A stretch of DNA of 64,000 nt, from contig NC_052027.1 in assembly GCF_015832195.1 (NCBI RefSeq), positions 10,846,149 through 10,910,148 on the forward strand. Reading direction: 5' to 3'. A program made the position numbers and the translations under genes. The notes below the pieces were generated by a model. The model had not been told where the DNA came from. It searched no databases and was given only the letters and a program-made list of their open reading frames with translations. This DNA comes from Motacilla alba alba (taxonomy: Eukaryota > Chordata > Aves > Passeriformes > Motacillidae). Below, piece after piece: positions 11,681-24,840 of the stretch (its first letter is position 1; the number at the start of each line of letters is the position of its first letter).

Positions 11681-14600
11681 CTGCAGTTCAGCACAAAGAC
11701 CGGATGAACAGAAGCCCATGGGCTCCTGACTGTGAACAGGGGTGAAAGGAATACACAGATGAATGTCTTGAAGAAAATGGCCCTGTTTGGGCCAGATGAT
11801 GGTCATTCACCTGAGAACAGCGGCAAACCTGCCAGAGGCTTCCCCAACTTGCCTTTGCAGGTCAGTGAATATATGGTCATCTCCAATCACTGTGAACTAC
11901 ATCTCTGCAAAGTGAGGAGCAGGCTGGAGGAAGTCTCCAGGCTGCTGGGTGCTGTAGACACCATGTTTCTGGCCATCCTTAGTTCTGGTGGTTATGCTGT
12001 AAATTGAGTGAAAGCCCAGACACAGGAGAGAAGAATTAGAAAGACACAATGCATGTCATCCAGGAAACATATTTCCATCTACATCCCCAGCGCAAGCGAG
12101 GTAGGAGCCCCTAGATATCAACAGTTCCAGGGACCCAGCTTGGTTTTGCACTGTGATACAGTGGCAAAGGAGTTTACTCAATGGACATTTACTGTTTTGG
12201 TACACTGCAGATTATAACTCTGTGAAGTTACAAAACAATATAGTCACTGTTTATCTCTGGTGTTGGATTATTACAAGTTGTTCATGCTCAGCAAATATGT
12301 TCTCTGATAATCAGCTGGCATTTACTTTATAGACATCTGTGTTATTAAATACACAGAGAGAGGGGATTTAGGGATTGTGACAAAAAATGGCCCTTGTTCA
12401 CTCTATAAAGTATCACGTGCATTTTCCTATCTGCTCCATCACGATGTGTTACTGTGGGTCAAACCCTCATCCAGCCCAGAGAGCCCTGCATCTCCCAAAA
12501 CTCCCTCCCTCCCTCAAGTAGGCAAGGCCATGTCTTCTGCATGGTAAAGGCATCCCATACCTCCAGCTGCATTGATGCTGCTGTCTGGCACTGAATTATT
12601 TAGTTTCCTCTCACTGTGAATGGAAATGATCTGCAGTTTAAATGGGATAAAGAGAAGTTTGAATCAAAGGCACCTTAACTCAGTCAAACACACATTGGAG
12701 ACTTCCTTTCCTGTGACTGTCAGGGGTAATAACCACAGCTCTGATCAAACAAAAGGCCCTTCAGACCCACTTAGTCCCTGGAATCAGCAGGTTCACATCT
12801 CCTCTTCCAGCTGTCGGGGAAGTATTTAAAGAAGTTGAGTCAAAGGAAAATGAGGATGTTGGGCTGTGGAACGTGAACAATCCTGTAGATTGGAGGCTGA
12901 TTAATGCTGGGCTTTCTCAACACCCAAACACTTTGTCACGCAGGCTGGCAACACTCTTCATTTCCTCCTGACCTGGCAGGGAGGAGGGTCAGTGTTAGCA
13001 GCGCTCATGTTGGCTAATTCATATGGAAGTGTAGAGCTATTACAGCTGTCACTGCCACATCAGATGCCAGCTCTCTCATTTCCTAAACCTCTTCTGCTCA
13101 AAACTCACCATCTCTGACCACTCCTCCCCCACACACCTGAACCCAGCAGCAGCTCTGCACTCTACCCATAGCCAATTCCTCCCACCCATCTCCCCATCCA
13201 GGACTTCTTTCTCCATCTCCTCTGTGCTGCCAACACCTGGACCTCTGCAGACGTCAGACCTCCTCAGATGGCTGTGTCCCTCTCCAGATCACAGGATGAT
13301 GGAGAGCACTGATTAAGTGTCCTCATGGTATGACAAGAAGGATGGCACAGAGCTGGAGGCAAATAAGGGATCTCCTAATGGTCATTGCAGAGAGGCATCT
13401 CAGTGGAGATCCTGAGGTTAAACTGAAATCTGTCAGCATTTGGAGAATCAGGGATTCTGCTGTCTGCCCTGCCCCTGCTTTGTTGCCCCCAACACTGTTT
13501 TCCTCACAGGAAAATTCTGCCCTCCTATGCTGCCCTGTGAGCTGCCCCCAGTTTGTGATGCTTGCCTCAGGGGATGCCATTGGAGGGAAGCAGAGGGATG
13601 CTCTGGCATCACAAAGTCAGGCTCTGACCAGCACCAGCACCACACCACAGCTCAGGCTTCCCCTGCTGCCCCTGCCACTCCCCACCCCCCAAGTTGCTAG
13701 CATTAAAAGGATTATGGAACAAAAAGATGAGAGAGAAGGGATTACAGGGAATTATCAGTCTTGATCCTCTCCTAATTAATTACTGGTCAGACATATGAAA
13801 GGCTGGCTGCAGCATACCCCACAGCAGTGAAGAAGGAATGACACGTGTGGCTGGAAAGGCTTTGGTAAATGCCAACTCTTGTTTGCTGATGCAAGTTTCT
13901 TCCCAGAAAAGGCTCATTTAGAGAGCAGTACCTCAACATGGCTGCTGCTACCATCTGTACAGTTTGTGTTCCTCTTCATACTCACCTTTTTCTTCTTTCT
14001 AATGCTTTCTATCTCTTGGGAGCCAAGCCTACTCTGCCCCAAACTCTGGGACCAGCACCACAGGGCATCCTCCTCCCTCAGCAGGCTGGGACAGCTGATG
14101 CTTACCTGGCTGACTGGGGATGCCTGGTTTTCTTGTGTGAGGCTGGGCTGACTAATCAAAAGGTATTTTTCTTAAAATTCTTCTGGATTGAGGCAATCAT
14201 CACAACAATCAGAGCAATCCTGCAATGAGGCGAGAGAGGAGGCATGTCATTTCAGCTCTGCTCTCTAGAGGAAGAGATAACAGAAGATCTATTTTTCTGT
14301 TTCCTAGTCTGAAAGGAAAGGATGTTCTCATCCCTCCCAAACCACTGCTTACTGGGAACAGGCCAAATTCCATGTTATTTTTTTAATTCTCAGAGTTACA
14401 CCCCAGTAAATAAGATCTAAACTAATGGCTAGCCTCTGCATGTTGTGCTTTGCATGCTTTCCAGGATCCAGCCCCTGTAGTGAGAAAGAGACACTCTATA
14501 ATGATAGATTGGTTTCACCAGTCACAGTCATTTTTCCTGAGAACAGTGGTCTATCTAGTCCTATAGTTTTTCCGGGCCTGTTCCCACCTCCTTCCCTGAG

Positions 14601-16000
14601 AGACCAGCACTTTGACAGGGCCATGGTGCCACCGGAACAGAGTTAACCCCAATTGATTCACGATTCCTGACTAGGCTCACTTGCTTCCTCACTGAACTCC
14701 ACATCTTGAATAAAGCTGCCCATGATTTTGGGGTGTCCAACCTTCCTCAGACAACCTCAGGGCATCTGACATCCCACAAGTACACCTTAAATCTCACTGA
14801 AGCTCTCTGATGGAGCACCTGGAGTCCCAGCCCAAGTCAGATGTTTCCAAACCACCTGTAAGTGAAGTGATTGTTTCCAGCCCTTGTCCCAGCTACACCA
14901 TCAGCATCTGCCAGCACACTGGTCTTGCTTTCTCACCCAGATGAGCACTGCCAGCCCCATGGGTGATTTAGGTCTGGTTTGGGAAGTGCAACTTCTCTGT
15001 TTGCAAGCACCACACAGTTCAGCAGCCCTGGACTGGCCCCTGCTCTGCCTTTAGGCTCAAAGAGGGTGTGCAGTCACAGCAGGCTTCAAAGTAGAAGGTA
15101 CTTGCAGGATGTGGCTGAAGATCATCTCTTTTTCCCATTCACTTTCCCTAACTGCAGGATCATTCCCAAAAGTGTCACAGCCACAACACTACATCAAGTT
15201 TCCATTCGTGACCCACAAAGCCTTTCAGTGGAGAGCTCAGACAAGACTTTTGCGCCAGCTCCAAGATCCTGCAGGTCTGTCCCCACTGCCTGCTTTTTTT
15301 TCCTCTCTCTTTTAACCTGAACAACTCTGCAGCAACCTCAAATCAATAAAACAAAGAAAGGCAAGGCAAGCTGCCACTAAACACCACCTGCTTAAAAAAG
15401 ATCAGCTAGAATTATTTGCTGCTACACAACAAATTTCTGCCGGCTCAGTCCCCTGGTTGCTGCGCTGGAGATGCCCAAGATGGAACAGGATACAGAGGTG
15501 GAGGGACCAGCCGGCATCCCCTTCCTCACTGCCCAGAGCAGCTGGCTCTGCTGCAGCTGCAATTTGCACCATATGTTCATGTAAGTGATGAAGCAGAGAT
15601 GGCCCCAGCCCTTCCCTTGCTTCTGGAGCTGAGAATCCCCAGTGGGGGAGCCCAGAGACCCTCCTCCTGCACCCAGCAGAGAGCTCATCAAAGGGCATCC
15701 CCCCGCTGTGGGACAGGCAGGCGGCTTCTGCACATGAGCTCTGCTTTTGCCTGGGAGACAGAGGCTCTTCTCTGCTCTGCACAGAAAAGGTTAAGGGAAA
15801 GCAAAATTTCTGAGAAACACCAGCATGCTGGTTTTGACAAATGCACAAATTGGAGCCAATATGGAATGCAGATGTATGTAAACACTCATGAAATTATCCG
15901 ATCCCTCCAGCATAGTGTCGCCTCGCAGCCGCAGAGGCTCTGAGCACTCTGCGATGCCGAGCCAGTTTAGATCCATGGAAATCAGGGAAAAGATGCTGTA

Positions 16001-19000
16001 AAGGTACCAGGCAAGAGTGGGAAGAACACACCTCATCATTAAGTTAAAGATGGTCCTGCTTGGCAGCAGGATACCCTGGCTTTGGGATCGGAGTCAGTGG
16101 GAGCTTCAAGAGCTGCTTCCCTGCTCTGCCTGCAAACACCTTTAACTGTCAATCTCTAACCACTATACAGGAGCTGGCATGGTAAATGCCAGGTTACAGA
16201 TATTGAACCAATTGTCCCAAGATCACACCATGAACCCTGAAAACAGAAACCAGGAATCCTGACTCCCACATCCTTGTCCTACCCACTTAAACTGTGCCCT
16301 CCATAGCTGTTGCCATGGAGATAACTTCAGTGCCCCCCATTCCTTACCAGGACATCACTGAAATGGCCCAGCAAAAGCAGTACATAAGCCCTCAAGAAAA
16401 AAACATCCTTCTGTGTTCCTGCTTCCATGGTGAGCTGCAGCAGGTCTGGGGCAGAGGTGAACAGCTTTCAAGGCTTTCTCCACATAAGAGCCCCTTTTTA
16501 ATATCAAGCTCACATATTTTCTATTTACCTACTGCCAGCTGCACCTGCCCTGATCCCAGCCATAAGCCCCAGCAGAAGTTAATCTCCCCATCCCCACATC
16601 GCACCTGCAAAGCCTCAACTCCACTTTTCATAATGGTCTGTATGAACAGATCTCTTTCATTAATCCCCCACCTTGCCCTGGCCCCCAGAGAGCTTCTCGG
16701 CACCAACCATCTCCCCTACTCCAGCACTTCAAGCTGGATTTTGAGATGAGAGAAGCCTCTTGTGCACAGGATTTTCAGATTAAAATAGAGAGGGTGAGGG
16801 ACACATTAAAAAAAAAATGAACAGCAGAGCAGACGTCCCATATTCTTCCAGGGAACTTTAAAAAATTCAGCTCTTGGAAATAAAGGAATAGAAGTGAAAG
16901 CAGTAAGTCCTGAACTGCCAAAGATATCTCACTCCCCTACCCTTCAGTGGGAGCATTGGGAGTCACCAACCACCCTACTGAGGATCCAAAAACACTTTTC
17001 AAAGAACAACTAAATCTGTAGGCTTCAGGGAAAGGTAAACAAGCACCCACACACATAAATAAAGCATGGTAATAAATGTCTTAATAATTAGCAGAGATGC
17101 CAATGCAGCTGAGCAAACTTCCCTGGATCCAAAATAACGAACAAGCCTTCTGCTTTCTGTCCTAGCTCCAGTGATAATTGTTTGCATGCCTTCATCACAG
17201 GGGATCCCAAAGCTCTTAGTAAATAGAGACAGGGATGTCTATGGGATGGAAGCTGGGAGAGGCAACGGAGTGGTGCAAAGCTGCTGCACAGGCTCCCAAA
17301 AGCCACCTTTGGGTCCAGCACAGTCACTGCACACACAGAGCATCTCCAGCAAATCCCTCTGCTCCCCAGGAACCCCAATTTCAGATTGCTGAGGGGAAAA
17401 AAAAGGGACTGAGGAAAACTGGACATTTCCCTGCCTTGCAGAGCAGCCCCAGACCCCAACATCTGTGTTCATAGGGTTGTTCCAAAGCTGCATTGGGCTC
17501 AGTGGGACAGCACTGAACAGCACTCAGCATCTGTGCTGGTCTGGGGCCATCCAGGACAAGACAAACACTCAGTCGGGAGCAAATCTACAAGACTTTACTC
17601 TCAGTTATTTTTCGCTCAATTATACCGGAGGGAAATCGTATTACGAGAGGGATCAATAAGGAAAACAGAGCTGGAGGAAGGAAGAGAGCAGCACAGAAAC
17701 ACACACGCTCACACAAACCCCTCTCTTCTGAGCTCCAGCTGCAAAAAATCCAACCCTTTGAACTTTCCCTTTGAGTCCTGAGCTCTTCTAGCTTTTTTTC
17801 TTCTTTTTTTTTTTAAATTTCCCCCTCCAGACTCAAGGATGCATTTCTAACCTCAGAAAGAAAATCCTCCTTCTGTAACAGTCATTAATTGGCTTTGGGG
17901 AATCTGGGCCACCAGATATGCCCCTAATCCTATACACACTTCCAGTCCCAGGTTCAGAGTTGGGTTGGCTGGCACTTCTCTTTGCAAGAGACTTGTTAAG
18001 GGAATTAGCTGCTTTCTTCAGTCCCTGCAGCTGTCTGGATTGATGTATTTTTTAAATATGGGGGGGGGAGGAGTAAAAGGCAGTCAGCAGATCATGTTGG
18101 GGAGACACTGATGTGAATTTTTCTCTTTCTAAATAGCATATTTCTTCATTATCAAGACACACAAAGTATTGTCAATCACCTTGTCCTAATACAAAAGCAA
18201 AGAGCTTGCCAAAAGGTTGGCAGCAATCAGCCCATCCTTGTGGGTGGCAGGGTGTTACAAGAGTGAGTGCCAGTTTGATAGGAGCTGTTTCGACTGGGAG
18301 GATGTTTGTCATGATTTAAAATGTTAAACTGTGGAAGTGGTACATAAAGGCTGACACAAAAATGTCTGAAGAACACATCTATGTGGCTTCTTCTCAAAGG
18401 TCCTAGGCACCAAACCACAGCTCAGGGTCATGAATTCCCAGCTGCTCTTAGGAAAACTTCAGCTCAAACCTCTTCCAGTGTGGGGGGAATTAGAAAGCAG
18501 TCACCAATTGCAATTGACCATTTCCCCAGGTGTTCCTACCTCCAGACACTGCTCACACATGCAGTGCATCTCCAGGCAGCAGGTGGGGGATTTTCCTCCA
18601 CAGCATAGGAAATGATTCCTGCAGAAGATAGTTCAGGCAGAGGTCAAACTTAGGTGCCCTAAGCCTCTTCCCAGAGATCCCACTCTCATATCTTTTCCAG
18701 TACACACCAATAAGGACCAAAATGAAATCAAAATTGAGTTGAATTACTGTCTTGAATAAAAATAAGCCTATTCACCAATCCAAACCTATATGAGAATCCT
18801 CACTAGAAGGAAAAAACCCCAACACATATTGTTTATTAAATTATTCTTTTTTCTTATTACTGTCTCTCCTGGTTCAGACTGAGGCATTGAAAAGCTACGA
18901 GACACATCGATCTTGTGCCATTTCCCATTTAATACTGAAGCACTTGAAGCTCATGGGAAAGGTCATTCTGTTCACGTCTCTACCTGAGGAGATTTGGATT

Positions 19001-21380
19001 GCTCAAACAAACACCCAGACACTCAAGTCTCCCACCTATCACACATGGCTATCCTTTTTTGGGTCAAATCCTGCCAGGCTACCTTTAGCATCCTGTTGGT
19101 GTTTTTTGAAAGATGCAAAATGTCCTTTAAAAGGAGAAAAGCCAGCACAAGATGGAGTCGAGAGGCTCTCCAGCTGGAACGTTATCCTGGAAACCGCCAT
19201 AAACTGTAGAGGTGAACTCCAAATGAAAGATCACACAGCAGGGACCTGGAGGTAAGCAGATGGCTTTGAGAACTGGGAGTCTCACACCAGCTACAAGCAA
19301 GTAATTACCAGCAAGTCACAGCTGGGCTGGACGACATGAGCAGGTGAAAATGTGACTATGCTAGGGTGACATGCTAGTGTGATCACACTGCCAGCATCCT
19401 CTGACACTTCTCCTCTTCCCTTGCTGGCCCTAATGCTACTGAATGTAGGTATTATTTCCTTTAGAGAAATCAGAGACATTTCGCCTTAGGAGGCCTCTAA
19501 AAACAGGGGTGGGAAGGAAGTTGCTCTGAAGTGGTACATGAGTGTAGCTATCACTGCAAGAGGTAAGGAGCACATCCAGACGACTGCAGAGTTTGCCAAA
19601 GTGGCTTTTGAGACCTGGTGAGGCACAAGCTGAGGTTGGGAGGGAGATTTCTTCAGCCAGATCTTGGGAGGGCAGCCTGGGGCCGCAATGTGGGAGTGAC
19701 ATTTCCGCTAGGCTTGGCCATGAGGATAGGAAAATCTGGCTTCCTCACTGCCTGCTGTCCACGTGGGTCTGCACTTGAACAAATACAGACAGGCTGTTCT
19801 GAAACCCTGGAATTTGCCCCCCTCCTGAGTTCCTGGCTGCAAGCCCTGGCTGGGAGGGAGCAGCTAACACCAAATTTCTAATCCAAAATTGTGGGCTGGG
19901 CTGTAAAAGCTAAACCAACTTCAGCAGCCAGCCTGCTCACTGTGTCTGGCTTTTTTTTTCTCCAGCTTCTTTGTCCAACATTTCTGGAGTGTACATATCT
20001 TGACAAAGTCTCAGGAAGGACCATGCATTTGTTTTTGTGCCTCTCTAGAAATGAGAGCAAAGAGAGAGATGATGATGAAATGTCTTCTCCAGTCCCTGCA
20101 AGTTACTGTCAAGTAAGTTTACAGCTCTTCATATCCATCATTGTGAAATTCTTGGGCAGCTTGTTAGCTGATTTCTGCCTTTGCTGAAACCTGGAAGCTC
20201 CTGGCCATTTCCTCATTGCTGGCCCTGGCAGCAGGAAGAGGTGCTGAGCCCCCCAGTGCTGAGCCTCTCAGGGCTGGACCAGCTGCAAACCACCTAAAAG
20301 TTTGGCCTGGCCTGCTAGAACTTACTACAAATATCATTTAGCAAGGTAAATCAGAGCCCACACCTCCCTCAGATACCCTCCCCTTCTGCATTAGCTTTCT
20401 AGCAGTGTTGTAGAGTCTCCTGCAAAGGACCACCTGATGCTTTCAGACAAAAGAGAGAAAAAGCATCTCATCAATGAAGGCAAGCATACTCTTCCTCCCC
20501 GCTGCCTTACCTCTTCCCCCTCCTTGCACCCATCATGCTGCCTCTTTTTTCTTTTTCTGGCACACCAGCAATTTGTGACAGATTTGGGCAAAGGCAGGCA
20601 GCTCTATGGCAGCCATGTGCCAAGGATGTCAGTGTCAGATCCTCTGCCTTTCCCTGTTTTTCTCAGGGGCGCTGGGAGCCAGCCTCTTAGCTCAACTGGC
20701 GGGTGACATGCCTGGCTGGGCTGAGGCACTCGGATCGACGTTTCCCCAGGGTGCTGCTCCTGATGGAGTTTGCAGCAGGAGCTAAAAGCTGCATACAGAT
20801 AATTCTTCCTTCCCCTTGCTTCCTCTCCTTCCTCCCTTTCAGCAATTCAGAGAGAAGAGGGTGAAGAAAATGGCACTTGGATTAAATAAACTAACAACCA
20901 GCACGCAGGGCTTTTAGCTGTAAGTGAGCCAAGTGTCCTGTAACATTAAATAAATGCAAGATTAACCTTCAAGGCTTCCACACTAAATTATTTATCTTGA
21001 GAGGCAAAGAGGTCAAGATTGAAACAAAGGGTAAATATTTGAGGAGCGCACTGCATGTGCTGCCTCTGTGGCTGTTTGCCCACGGTGTTGGTGCTGCCAG
21101 CACTTCCCTGCCGTGGGGACAGCCCTGGGCTGGCTCTGTCCCCAGCCCGCCCTGGGATTCAGCTGTGAGGGAGCAGAGGGGACAGCCCTTGTGCCACCAG
21201 CCACGGCATCCTGCCTGGCAGAAGTTGTGAGGCTGGGGGAGAGCCCAAGTGACCTGACAGAGGCTGATAAGTTGTTGTGATTTCACTGAGCATCCCAGGC
21301 TCTGCAATTAGCAGTTGCATCTGCCTTCTGTACTGGAGTATTATTAACTGCATGATTTACATCCAACCATTTCTGCAACC
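16001..21380. other. Intergenic sequence: no gene seen
   Basis: Unique-looking sequence with poly-T/poly-A runs (e.g. 16809-16817, around 17790-17815), a G9 run near 18061-18069 and no recognisable gene or repeat family. Short open frames on both strands have no family resemblance. Confidence 0.6.
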
Positions 21381-21389
21381 ACTGTAGGC

Positions 21390-21740
21390 AGGGAATTACC
21401 TGATAACAAAATATCCTGCTGTTCATGCTAAGTGACAGACTCAGAAATATTAGTCTATTTAATCAAAGCACTAACAACACCAAATAGATGAAAATATTTT
21501 GCCATTCCTAGCTTATCTCCCCTGTTAAGATCTTTAAGAATTATTCCATCAAAGATATGCCAATTATTTTCCTTTCAGTGAAAAAAAATTTAAATGTATC
21601 CACTACTGGGAAAGCATGCAGCATCTGTTTAACAGTGAATTGCAACTTTACAGTGTATTTTAAAGTGAGAAACACAAAAGGCAGCTATGGCCAGGACTGA
21701 TGTAATTAGTCAGCATGCACAACGCCTTAAATTACCATCT
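21390..21740. promoter_or_regulatory. Candidate conserved non-coding element
   Basis: AT-rich unique block with GTCTATTTAATC, GCCAATTATTTTCC, ATTTAAATG and TGTAATTAGTC motifs and few CpGs. Flanks are GC-richer. A possible enhancer, judged on style only. Confidence 0.25.
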
Positions 21741-22013
21741 CTGTACTTTCTAGAACTGCCAGGCTTCAGAAGGAGAAGCAGCCAGGATCTCAGTGTGAAA
21801 AATCCTCCCCTAACACACTTTTTCTCTAGAAAGAGCATCACCAAATCACTAATCAATGACTGCTTGCAGTGCCCATTTCCTCACCCATGCTCCTGTCCCA
21901 GTCTGGCGCAGAGGCAGAGCACTGCAGGTGTCATGGATCTCACAAGATCACAGCGCACTGTGGCACTGCCCAGCACCTGCCACAGATTTAGTGTCAGATG
22001 CAAAAAAAATGGA

Positions 22014-22031
22014 GGGGGGAGGGAGGGAGGG
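22014..22031 (+). other. G-quadruplex-type motif
   Basis: One G6 run and three GGG runs, each separated by a single A (22014-22031), fit the classic four-tract, short-loop G4 pattern. It is followed by GAAATGATAATG. Confidence 0.6.
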
Positions 22032-22660
22032 AAGAAATGATAATGCTGCAACCTATCAAATAAAAACATTTCAGCTACTTGTCAATACACCAAATTCACA
22101 ACATCATATTGAAAGCATGTGCAGGACCAGGCTGCCCTCTGCCCCAGGCTGGTGCTCAGCAGGATAGATGGAACTTCTCTGACAGCTTCTCAGTCTGTCC
22201 CATCCATGTACAATGCATTAAACCCCTCGAAAGGTGTAAGGTCAGGGATGGATTTTCTCTGAGTGAAGGGAATCACTGGAGTAGGATTTTACCATCCCTC
22301 ACAGCAGGGTGTGTGCTTTGGAATGCAGGATCATCTGCTTATGTCCTTGTAGCAAAGCCCTGCTGTTTCAGAAGTCAAAGGCACTGGCACTGCTCTTGAT
22401 CCCTCAGTGTCTTTGAGGAGTGCTTTAGATGGTGGGGTTCAGTCTCCAGCACAGGGTGTGGGTGTGCCACAGGCTCCCCCCAAAAAATGCTGCATGTTCT
22501 CCCTCCTGCTCCTCTGCCCCCTGCTCTCCTCCCTACTCCTCTTCCCCCTGCACCAAATCCTCAACCACCACACACAGCCCCAAGAGCTTCTTGCCATAAT
22601 AACCCTTCACACCCAGCACTCCTGTGGGATCCCAAGACACATCCAGGAGTGGTGTAAATC

Positions 22661-22918
22661 ACAGAATCATAGACTAGATTGGGTTGGAAGAAACCTTAAA
22701 GACCATCCAGCTCCAACCCCCCTGCCATGGGCAGGGACACCTTCCACTCAACCAGATTGTTCAAAGCATTGTTCAACCTGGCCTTGAACACTTTCAGGGA
22801 TGAGACATCCATAACCTGTCTGGGCAACTTGTGCCGGGGCTTCACCAACCTCAATATCAAACGTAAGCCTACCATCTTTCACTTGGAAGCCATCACCCCT
22901 TGTCCTATCACTTCCAGG
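22661..22918 (-). mobile_element. CR1 LINE 3' fragment (minus orientation)
   Basis: Begins ACAGAATCATAGACTAGATT, the reverse complement of the CR1 3' end (octamer-type ATTCTATG tail). It continues GGGTTGGAAG...CCTTAAAGACCATCC, CCATGGGCAGGGACACCTTC and later CACCCCTTGTCCTATCAC. These phrases are typical of avian CR1. Only about 260 bp of 3' sequence is present, so the copy is 5' truncated and dead, as most CR1 copies are. Confidence 0.9.
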
Positions 22919-23249
22919 TGACAGCAGGAAGAAAGCTAGAGATGAGATGCAGAAAGGGACAAGCCACCTGCCCCTCCTGCCATGGTGATGTGCAATGCCT
23001 TCCCTCATCAGCAAATGAAGGCTTTCCCTCTGGTGCCAAAGGGCATAAGTTTTAGGGTAGGGTAAGTGAGGTGAGCGAGCTGTGAAACCCAAGGGGCACT
23101 GAAATACATTGCTTTCTACCAATTATGAGCATAACAATAGGTAAAGAAGCCATAGCAACAGAAACTTGACCTGTTCCACTCCAGAGGTACAGCTGAAGCC
23201 TATTCTAGCTGTAATGTAGTCTCTTAACACCTACTGCTATTAATGGTTC

Positions 23250-23400
23250 CTGCATAATAAGGGGGATTACAGATCTATTACGGATCTGTCACCTCCTAAA
23301 GAATATGCCATTAATCATGATCATTTATTTGCAAATTGGTTTATAATTTTGCAAATCTTTTGCAAATTACTTTAAATAGCAGAGTGGGGGGCAAGGGAGT
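23250..23400. promoter_or_regulatory. AT-rich block with three octamer-like TTTGCAAAT motifs
   Basis: TTTGCAAAT occurs at 23328-23336, 23348-23356 and 23359-23367; the first is part of the palindrome ATTTGCAAAT. Each differs by one base from the POU octamer ATGCAAAT and also resembles a C/EBP half site. Upstream is CCATTAATCATGATCATT. The clustering within 40 bp is seen directly; function is inferred. Confidence 0.35.
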
Positions 23401-24139
23401 TTCAAAGGAGACTTACATGCTATTTCCCTCCTTGGCTAATGACCCATTTTGTGTCAAATCACTGTTTGTGCACGACTGCATATGTATATAGATGTATATA
23501 GGTATTTATGTATGGGAGCAAACTGGATGAGCACAACCAAGCATGTGAATGTCAGCAGTTGGCAGAGAACATATAGGACAGTGTATCTGTTTCCACACAG
23601 ATACCTTTTTACAGGCTGATTTTCACCTGGGCAGCTTTTACTGATGATGGGCAGCTGAGTATTTGTGTTTGCCTGCCCACTGGTGACACCACTGCCTGAG
23701 ACACAGTGACTATCCCTGTGTGCATTTCCTTGGCCTTTCACCAAGATGGTGTATATGAGATTTGGAGGTTGGGCCCAAGATTCACACCACACCCTCCTCA
23801 TCTCAGTTGTGCAAAACCTTGCTGTTACACCTCACTCCAGAGCCAGCAGCTGATCCACTCTGATCAACTAACAACCCCTTCAGCTGCTTGGAAAGTCCTG
23901 CAGGGCAGAGCACACAAGAACACATTGAACCCTTCCCACATCCCACAGTTCAGTCCAGGGTTGGGTGAGCACAGAATAACCCCCTACCCTCCCACCCTCA
24001 CCCCCAGCTTCTGTGAGGCTGTGCCCTTCTTTCCAGCTTTCCTTTAAACTCACCCCAAAATCCCCTTACCTACTGGAGCCTCCCCTCCACTCTCCTCATC
24101 TCTAGCCCTTTGCATCCATCCCTGCTTCCCACCCCCGTG

Positions 24140-24345
24140 GATTAAGTAGACTTTGCCTGGATTACAGCTGCCAATCAAGTTCAAGTGCATTTTTAATAGT
24201 TTAATTTGTGGCACAAGGTTTCAAATAAAATCATCAAGTGCAGTCGATTAAACTCATTAAGTCCTTACGGACTCGTCTGTGTACTGTGCTGTTATCAGAT
24301 TCAGAGACATGAGAATTAATTAGGCTGCTGTTATCCTTTGTCTGG
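24140..24345. promoter_or_regulatory. Candidate conserved non-coding element with two NKX2-type sites
   Basis: TCAAGTG, the core bound by NKX2-class homeodomains, occurs at 24181-24187 and 24234-24240 in the same orientation. Several ATTA cores (TTTTTAATAG, TAGTTTAATT, GAATTAATTAGG) and a small hairpin AGTCC-TTAC-GGACT (24259-24272) are also present. The block is non-repetitive and AT-rich beside GC-rich flanks. Confidence 0.33.
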
Positions 24346-24779
24346 ATTACTGTGCCAGGCCCAGCAGCTGGGTGTTTTCCTGTGAAAGCATGAGGTCCAT
24401 AATCTCCTTACCAGCACAACCGGGGAGACAGTGGCCTAAGAGATTTCTCCAGCATTCCTCAAAGATCAAACAACATGAAACACACTGTTCTTTGACTTGT
24501 TTTTTCCATTCCCCTAGTTTTCTTTCTCTTTTTTTTCCCACTACCTGCACAGCACAGCTCATGACTAAAGGCAGTTCAGTGGTAAAAGGGCAGGTCAGTA
24601 GCAATGGGCTGCTGGTAGCAGGGCTCCACAGACTAATCACCCCTTCCAGAGCACACCAAGGATGTCCTGCAAGGTTGCTTCTGCTTCAAAGGGGTGCCCA
24701 ACAGCCCTAACACTCACCTTCTGGGGCTGTTCTCCATTGCCACATCTGCTGGGTCACTGCCCACATTTAGGGAGAGAGA

Positions 24780-24826
24780 CTAAGGGTACCCTTAGTACCC
24801 TTAGAGGGACTAAGGGTACCCCTACA
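24780..24826. repeat. Palindrome and direct repeats of ACTAAGGGTACCC
   Basis: CTAAGGGTACCCTTAG at 24780-24795 is a perfect 16-bp palindrome. It is followed by TACCCTTAG and then by another GACTAAGGGTACCC (24808-24822), so the unit occurs in both orientations within 47 bp. Confidence 0.75.
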
Positions 24827-24840
24827 GATCCAGAGTAATG

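Larger units (their letters stand above)
10101..16000. other. Intergenic sequence: no gene seen
   Basis: Contains an AT-rich block (10110-10400), an isolated CpG cluster (10735-10815), a MEF2-like palindrome near 11620, (CCCT)n at about 12503-12515, and a small CpG-rich patch at about 15895-15965. Remaining sequence shows no recognisable repeats or coding. Confidence 0.6.
21381..24840. other. Intergenic sequence with CR1 fragment and AT-rich candidate elements
   Basis: No gene is seen. It contains AT-rich blocks at 21390-21740, 23250-23400 and 24140-24345, a G-quadruplex-type motif at 22014, one CR1 3' fragment, and a palindrome/direct-repeat cluster at 24780. Details are given in separate entries. 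Confidence 0.6.
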
